Origin: Hymenobacter sp. YC55
Lineage (GTDB): Bacteria > Bacteroidota > Bacteroidia > Cytophagales > Hymenobacteraceae
Length of the DNA stretch: 64,000 nt
Assembly (NCBI RefSeq): GCF_029433095.1
Contig: NZ_JARNTX010000003.1
Span: forward strand, 372,001-436,000
Direction of reading: 5' to 3'
Shown here in pieces: positions 60,480 to 64,000 of the stretch. The first letter of the stretch is position 1. Every line of letters begins with the position of its first letter. Both the position numbers and the translations under genes were made by a program. The notes below the pieces were generated by a model. The model made no database searches, had not been told where the DNA came from, and was given only the letters and a program-made list of their open reading frames with translations.

Positions 60480-62117
60480 CTACGACGGCCTTACTTCCTT
60501 CACGGGCACCACGCTGTTCAGGTACACTTCGATGTTGGTGTAGCCGTCTTTGCCGCGTACCTGGCTGGCGTCGTTGGCGTCGTTGGGGTTCAGCTTGTTT
60601 TTCTTTTCGTAGGCATCGGGCATGCCGTCCTTGTCGGTGTCTTGGTAAGGCTGGCCGGCGTAGGTGGGGTAGCCGCCCACCTGGTTGATGTCGGTGATGA
60701 TGCCCTGCTTGTAGGAATCGATGGGAAGGCGGCGGTGCTTGAACTGCGTTTCGGGCAGCGGCACGCCTTCCTTGTACTCGATTTTGCCGGTGCGCACCTG
60801 TTTCACGATGCGCGTATCCACCGGGTCGCGCTTGGGTAGGGTGGCGCCGGCGTTTTCCAGCACGTATTGGTAGGCCTTTTCGGTGGGCATGATGGTGATA
60901 TCGGGCATGGGCAGGGGCGAGTTCACGCGCATGTCGGCGGTGTACTTGCCGGCGTCGGCCAGTTCCTCCACCTGCACGCCGCCGTTCCAGTTGTCCTTGG
61001 TTACTTTCTCGTTGCCTTCCATGATGTTGCCGTTCACGTAGGCGCGGCCGTACACCTGGTACTTCAGCTTGCTGCGGCCCGATTCGGGCTTCAAAATCCG
61101 GTGGCCGACCGGTGAATCTTTCGGCGTGAGCGGGCCAGGCTTGTAGTAGTTGTTGATGATGTTGTACATGGCCCGGTAGTCGCCGCCGTCGGTGGAGCGG
61201 TGCACCCAGTTGAACATCACGTTGTTGGCGAAGTTGAAAATGCCGTTCCAGCCGATGGACGGGTTCCGGCCGGCGTTGTCGGCCCACAGATTGCGCATGA
61301 ACGTGCAGTTCTCGCCCCCGAGCGTGCTGCCAAACGCGTGGTTCCAAGTGTCCAGCGACTCCGAGAAGATAGAGTTCTGAATGGTGATGTTGACCGTGCC
61401 CAGCTTCTGCTCGGGAATGCCGGTGCTGTCGTTGTACATGTGCCGGTACATCGACATGTTCTCGTCCAAGCCCCAGCTGGCCGATACGTGGTCTATCATG
61501 ATGTTGCCCACCGGGTTGCCCCCAATGGCATCGTCGCGGCGGCCTACGTTGGTTTCGCCGCGGCGGAAGCGCATGTACCGGATAATCACGTCGTGCGTGT
61601 TCAGCCACACCGATTCGCCGGCCACGCAGATACCGTCGCCGGGCGCAGTTTGGCCCGCAATGGTGATGTAAGGCGCGCGAATGATGAGCGGGCTTTTCAA
61701 GCGAATAATGCCGGCCACGTTGAACACCACAATGCGCGCGCCACCTTGCTCACAGGCTTCGCGCAGTGTGCCGGGGCCGCTGTCGGCTAGGCTGGTTACC
61801 ACGTACACCTTGCCGCCGCGCCCCCCGAAGGCGTGCGCCCCACCACCTTCCGCTCCCGGAAACGCCGGCAGTGGCGACTGGGGCAAATCAATCGGGCGGG
61901 CGGCCCACGGAATGTAGGGCTTACCGTTTTGGGCGTCGCGCTGGATGATGGGGTAGGCCTTGGCCCAGGCAAGGTCTGATTGCCGCTGGGCCTCTTTCAT
62001 CATGTCGTTGGTAGCTTTCTGCACATCAGCCGGAATCTGCGGATACTGCGCCAGAGCGGCCTGTTGCGTGGCGAGGGAGACTGCCAAACCGAGAAGAGGA
62101 CGAGCGAATTTTTTCAT
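60480..62117 (-). CDS. pectate lyase (polysaccharide lyase family 1 type)
   Basis: A 545-residue exported lyase: signal peptide ending QQAALAQ, then the PL1 beta-helix (FPGAEGGGAHAFGGRGGKVYVVTSLADSGPGTLREA, ITIAGQTAPGDGICVAGESVW, IIRYMRFRRGETNVGRRDDAI, MIDHVSASWGLDE). The C-terminus has a calcium-binding thrombospondin-type-3-like repeat, DTDKDGMPDAYEKKNKLNPNDAND. It cleaves polygalacturonan by beta-elimination. It is the first gene of the minus-strand pectin operon, divergent from the hydrolase gene at 62583. Confidence 0.92.
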   Translation of the reverse strand: MKKFARPLLGLAVSLATQQAALAQYPQIPADVQKATNDMMKEAQRQSDLAWAKAYPIIQRDAQNGKPYIPWAARPIDLPQSPLPAFPGAEGGGAHAFGGRGGKVYVVTSLADSGPGTLREACEQGGARIVVFNVAGIIRLKSPLIIRAPYITIAGQTAPGDGICVAGESVWLNTHDVIIRYMRFRRGETNVGRRDDAIGGNPVGNIMIDHVSASWGLDENMSMYRHMYNDSTGIPEQKLGTVNITIQNSIFSESLDTWNHAFGSTLGGENCTFMRNLWADNAGRNPSIGWNGIFNFANNVMFNWVHRSTDGGDYRAMYNIINNYYKPGPLTPKDSPVGHRILKPESGRSKLKYQVYGRAYVNGNIMEGNEKVTKDNWNGGVQVEELADAGKYTADMRVNSPLPMPDITIMPTEKAYQYVLENAGATLPKRDPVDTRIVKQVRTGKIEYKEGVPLPETQFKHRRLPIDSYKQGIITDINQVGGYPTYAGQPYQDTDKDGMPDAYEKKNKLNPNDANDASQVRGKDGYTNIEVYLNSVVPVKEVRPS

Positions 62118-62582
62118 GAGCAGGGTAGGAGTTAAACCGCAGCTAAGTAACAAGACAAAAAGAGCCGCTACCTATACCATTTTTTCGACCCTGTGTAGGA
62201 TGTTATCATTCGCTACGGGTGCACCCGGTTCGGGTGGACTTCCAGCCGGAATACCCTTATTCTGCGCGTTAGTTGCCGCTAGCAAGTGCCGCCGCGCATT
62301 GAGCAAGCTCCATAGTTTCAATCCTATAAGCGGCAGCAGACCGCGTTTTAGCGCTCGACTACACTCCTTATGTAAGGAGAGCTTTTTGCTAAGGGTTCGG
62401 CGCTCAGTTGGTGCAATTGTAGTGCGTGCGCCCAACGAAACGAGGCTTGGCAGAGGCGTTGGTGCTGCCGAGGCGCCGTGGCAATATGCTATAAGAGGCG
62501 GAGAAGATGGTATAAAGCAAGCGGGGTTGGCCACTATAACTTTGACGAGGTAGAATATTGTCTTCACCCAAAAAACCTGCCG
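62118..62582. other. divergent promoter region
   Basis: About 465 bases between the pectate lyase and hydrolase genes. An exact plus-strand -7 box, TAACTTTG, lies at 62537-62544, 38 bases before the ATG at 62583. A long minus-strand frame crossing this region overlaps the hydrolase start and is not protein-like. Confidence 0.45.
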
Positions 62583-64000
62583 ATGCGTTGGAGTTTGTGG
62601 AAGTGCCTTGCAACTAGTTGGTTCCTGATTGGCTGCCTGCTGCTTTCCGCCCCCGGCGCGTCGGCCGCCCCCCCGAAGCCCGCTCAGACGCGCCTTATCG
62701 TGCTGCCTAAAAAAGCCCACCCGCGCCTGCGCTACGGTGCCGAGCGGCTGCTGGCGGCCCTGCAAGCGGCCGGCTACAAGGCCAGCATCACCGAGCAAGA
62801 CAAAGTTAGTGGCAAGAGCAACCAGATTGTAATCGGCCGCGCCACCGATGCGCTGCTGACCCAGGCCGCTACCACTTACCACGCCACGCCCGGCGCGGCG
62901 CCCGGCAAAGAAGGCTTCACCATCACCTCGGCCGACAAAAACACTGTTCTTATTAGCGGCACCGACAATTCCGGGGTGCTCTACGGCTGCCTGGAACTGG
63001 CCGAGCAGGTGAAAGCGCTAGGCAAAATAGAAGAGAAGCTAAGCCTGAAAGAGCAACCCGAAATGGTGATGCGCGGCGCCTGCATCGGCATCCAAAAGCC
63101 GTATTACTTGCCCGGTCGCACCGTGTACGAGTACCCGTACACGCCCGAAGTGTTTCCGTGGCTCTACGATAAAGCCCTATGGGTGAAGTACCTCGACATG
63201 CTGGCCGACAACCGCATGAACTCGCTCTACCTCTGGAATGGCCACCCGTTTGCCTCATTGGTGCGCCTTAAAGACTATCCCTACGCGGTGGAAGTGGACG
63301 ATGCCACCTTCAAAAAGAATGAAGAGATGTACCGCTTCCTAACCGAGGAAGCCGATAAGCGCGGTATTTGGGTGATTCAGATGTTCTACAACATCATTGT
63401 GTCCAAGCCCTTTGCCGAGCACCACAACATCAAAACCCAGGACCGCGCCCGGCCCATCGTACCGCTCATTGCCGACTACACCCGCAAATCCATTGCCGCC
63501 TTCGTCGAGAAATACCCCAACGTGGGCCTGATGGTGGCGCTTGGCGAAGCCATGGAAGGCGTCGGGCAAGACGACGTGGACTGGTTCAACAAAACCATCA
63601 TTCCGGGCGTACTCGACGGCCTCAAAGCTTCCGGCCAAACCGAGCTACCACCCATCGTGCTGCGCGCCCACGACACCGACGCGCCCCGCGTGATCAACGC
63701 CGCGCTGCCGCTCTACAAGAACCTGTACACCGAAGCCAAATTCAACGGCGAGGCGCTGACCACCTACACCCCGCGCGGCTCCTGGGCTGAATTGCACCGC
63801 ACCTTGAGTGGCATGAATTCGGTCCACATCGAAAACGTGCACATCCTGGCCAACCTGGAGCCGTTCCGCTACGGCTCGGCCGATTTCATCCAGAAATCGG
63901 TGCAGGCCATGCACAGCATCTACGGCGCCAACGGCCTGCACCTCTACCCGCAGGCCTCGTATTGGGACTGGCCCTACACCGCCGACAAAGCCCCGGAGCG
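62583..64000 (+). CDS. exported glycoside hydrolase, alpha-glucuronidase-like N-terminus (partial)
   Basis: The 5' part (472 codons) of a gene cut by the right edge. Signal peptide ending in SAPGASAA, then a beta/alpha domain resembling the N-terminal domain of GH67 alpha-glucuronidases and GH20-type enzymes (NQIVIGRATDALLTQA, NTVLISGTDNSGVLYGCLELAEQV). From residue ~160 a TIM barrel begins (WLYDKALWVKYLDMLADNRMNSLYLW, NVGLMVALGEAMEG with a possible catalytic Glu). It is divergent from the pectate lyase gene. In a pectin locus a uronic-acid or side-chain glycoside is a likely substrate; the exact family needs the missing 3' end. Confidence 0.7.
   Translation, partial: MRWSLWKCLATSWFLIGCLLLSAPGASAAPPKPAQTRLIVLPKKAHPRLRYGAERLLAALQAAGYKASITEQDKVSGKSNQIVIGRATDALLTQAATTYHATPGAAPGKEGFTITSADKNTVLISGTDNSGVLYGCLELAEQVKALGKIEEKLSLKEQPEMVMRGACIGIQKPYYLPGRTVYEYPYTPEVFPWLYDKALWVKYLDMLADNRMNSLYLWNGHPFASLVRLKDYPYAVEVDDATFKKNEEMYRFLTEEADKRGIWVIQMFYNIIVSKPFAEHHNIKTQDRARPIVPLIADYTRKSIAAFVEKYPNVGLMVALGEAMEGVGQDDVDWFNKTIIPGVLDGLKASGQTELPPIVLRAHDTDAPRVINAALPLYKNLYTEAKFNGEALTTYTPRGSWAELHRTLSGMNSVHIENVHILANLEPFRYGSADFIQKSVQAMHSIYGANGLHLYPQASYWDWPYTADKAPE

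Noticed and set aside
62172..62882. 236-residue minus-strand frame upstream of the hydrolase
   Set aside because: It overlaps the well-supported signal peptide and start of the hydrolase gene and has irregular composition.

Overview
The window looks like a chromosomal segment of a Hymenobacter-like member of the Bacteroidota. The support is two SusC/SusD pairs, Bacteroidota-type -7 promoter boxes (TAnnTTTG), a LytS/LytTR two-component pair, a bacillithiol deacetylase and GC-rich genes with no obvious Shine-Dalgarno sequences. The genus is an inference from protein style, not a measured result.

Region 1 (about 1-9,000, all minus strand) is a tight seven-gene operon read from 8,956 down to 250: inositol-3-phosphate synthase, a degenerate HD-domain protein, a Gfo/Idh/MocA dehydrogenase, a zinc-knuckle/metallo-beta-lactamase/YcaO fusion, a TIM-barrel isomerase/epimerase, a GT4 glycosyltransferase and a PIG-L deacetylase. 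A broken GT2 gene lies beyond it at the left edge. Inositol synthase plus GT4 plus PIG-L matches the logic of mycothiol/bacillithiol-type biosynthesis. The YcaO fusion, dehydrogenase and isomerase suggest a modified cyclitol glycoside of unknown structure. This is the best candidate for an undescribed system.

Region 2 (about 9,600-22,500) holds a recombinase relic, a STAS-like protein and a second minus-strand operon: SusC, SusD, two DoxX-like membrane proteins, an FAD oxidoreductase, a YeiH-type exporter, beta-carbonic anhydrase and BshB1. It may concern uptake and oxidation of a sulfur-containing compound.

Region 3 (about 22,500-34,200) is a patchwork: an AT-rich palindrome, an IS3-type transposase relic, an HxlR/dehydrogenase pair, a secreted FAH-family protein, an outer-membrane barrel, a decayed AraC/SDR pair, a LytS/LytTR two-component system with recognisable direct-repeat sites, and an SDR/AraC pair.

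Region 4 (34,645-39,030) carries core genes purK, purE, pyrC and pyrB with hairpins and a candidate small RNA or leader upstream of pyrB.

Region 5 (39,700-48,200) contains oxidoreductases and a hydrolase interleaved with HxlR and Crp/Fnr regulators, with palindromic operators visible at two loci.

Region 6 (48,800-64,000) is a pectin-type polysaccharide utilisation locus: SusC/SusD, DUF3826, a TIM-barrel isomerase, a sialate O-acetylesterase-like esterase, a DUF6298-type protein, a PL1-type pectate lyase and a divergent glycoside hydrolase cut by the right edge.
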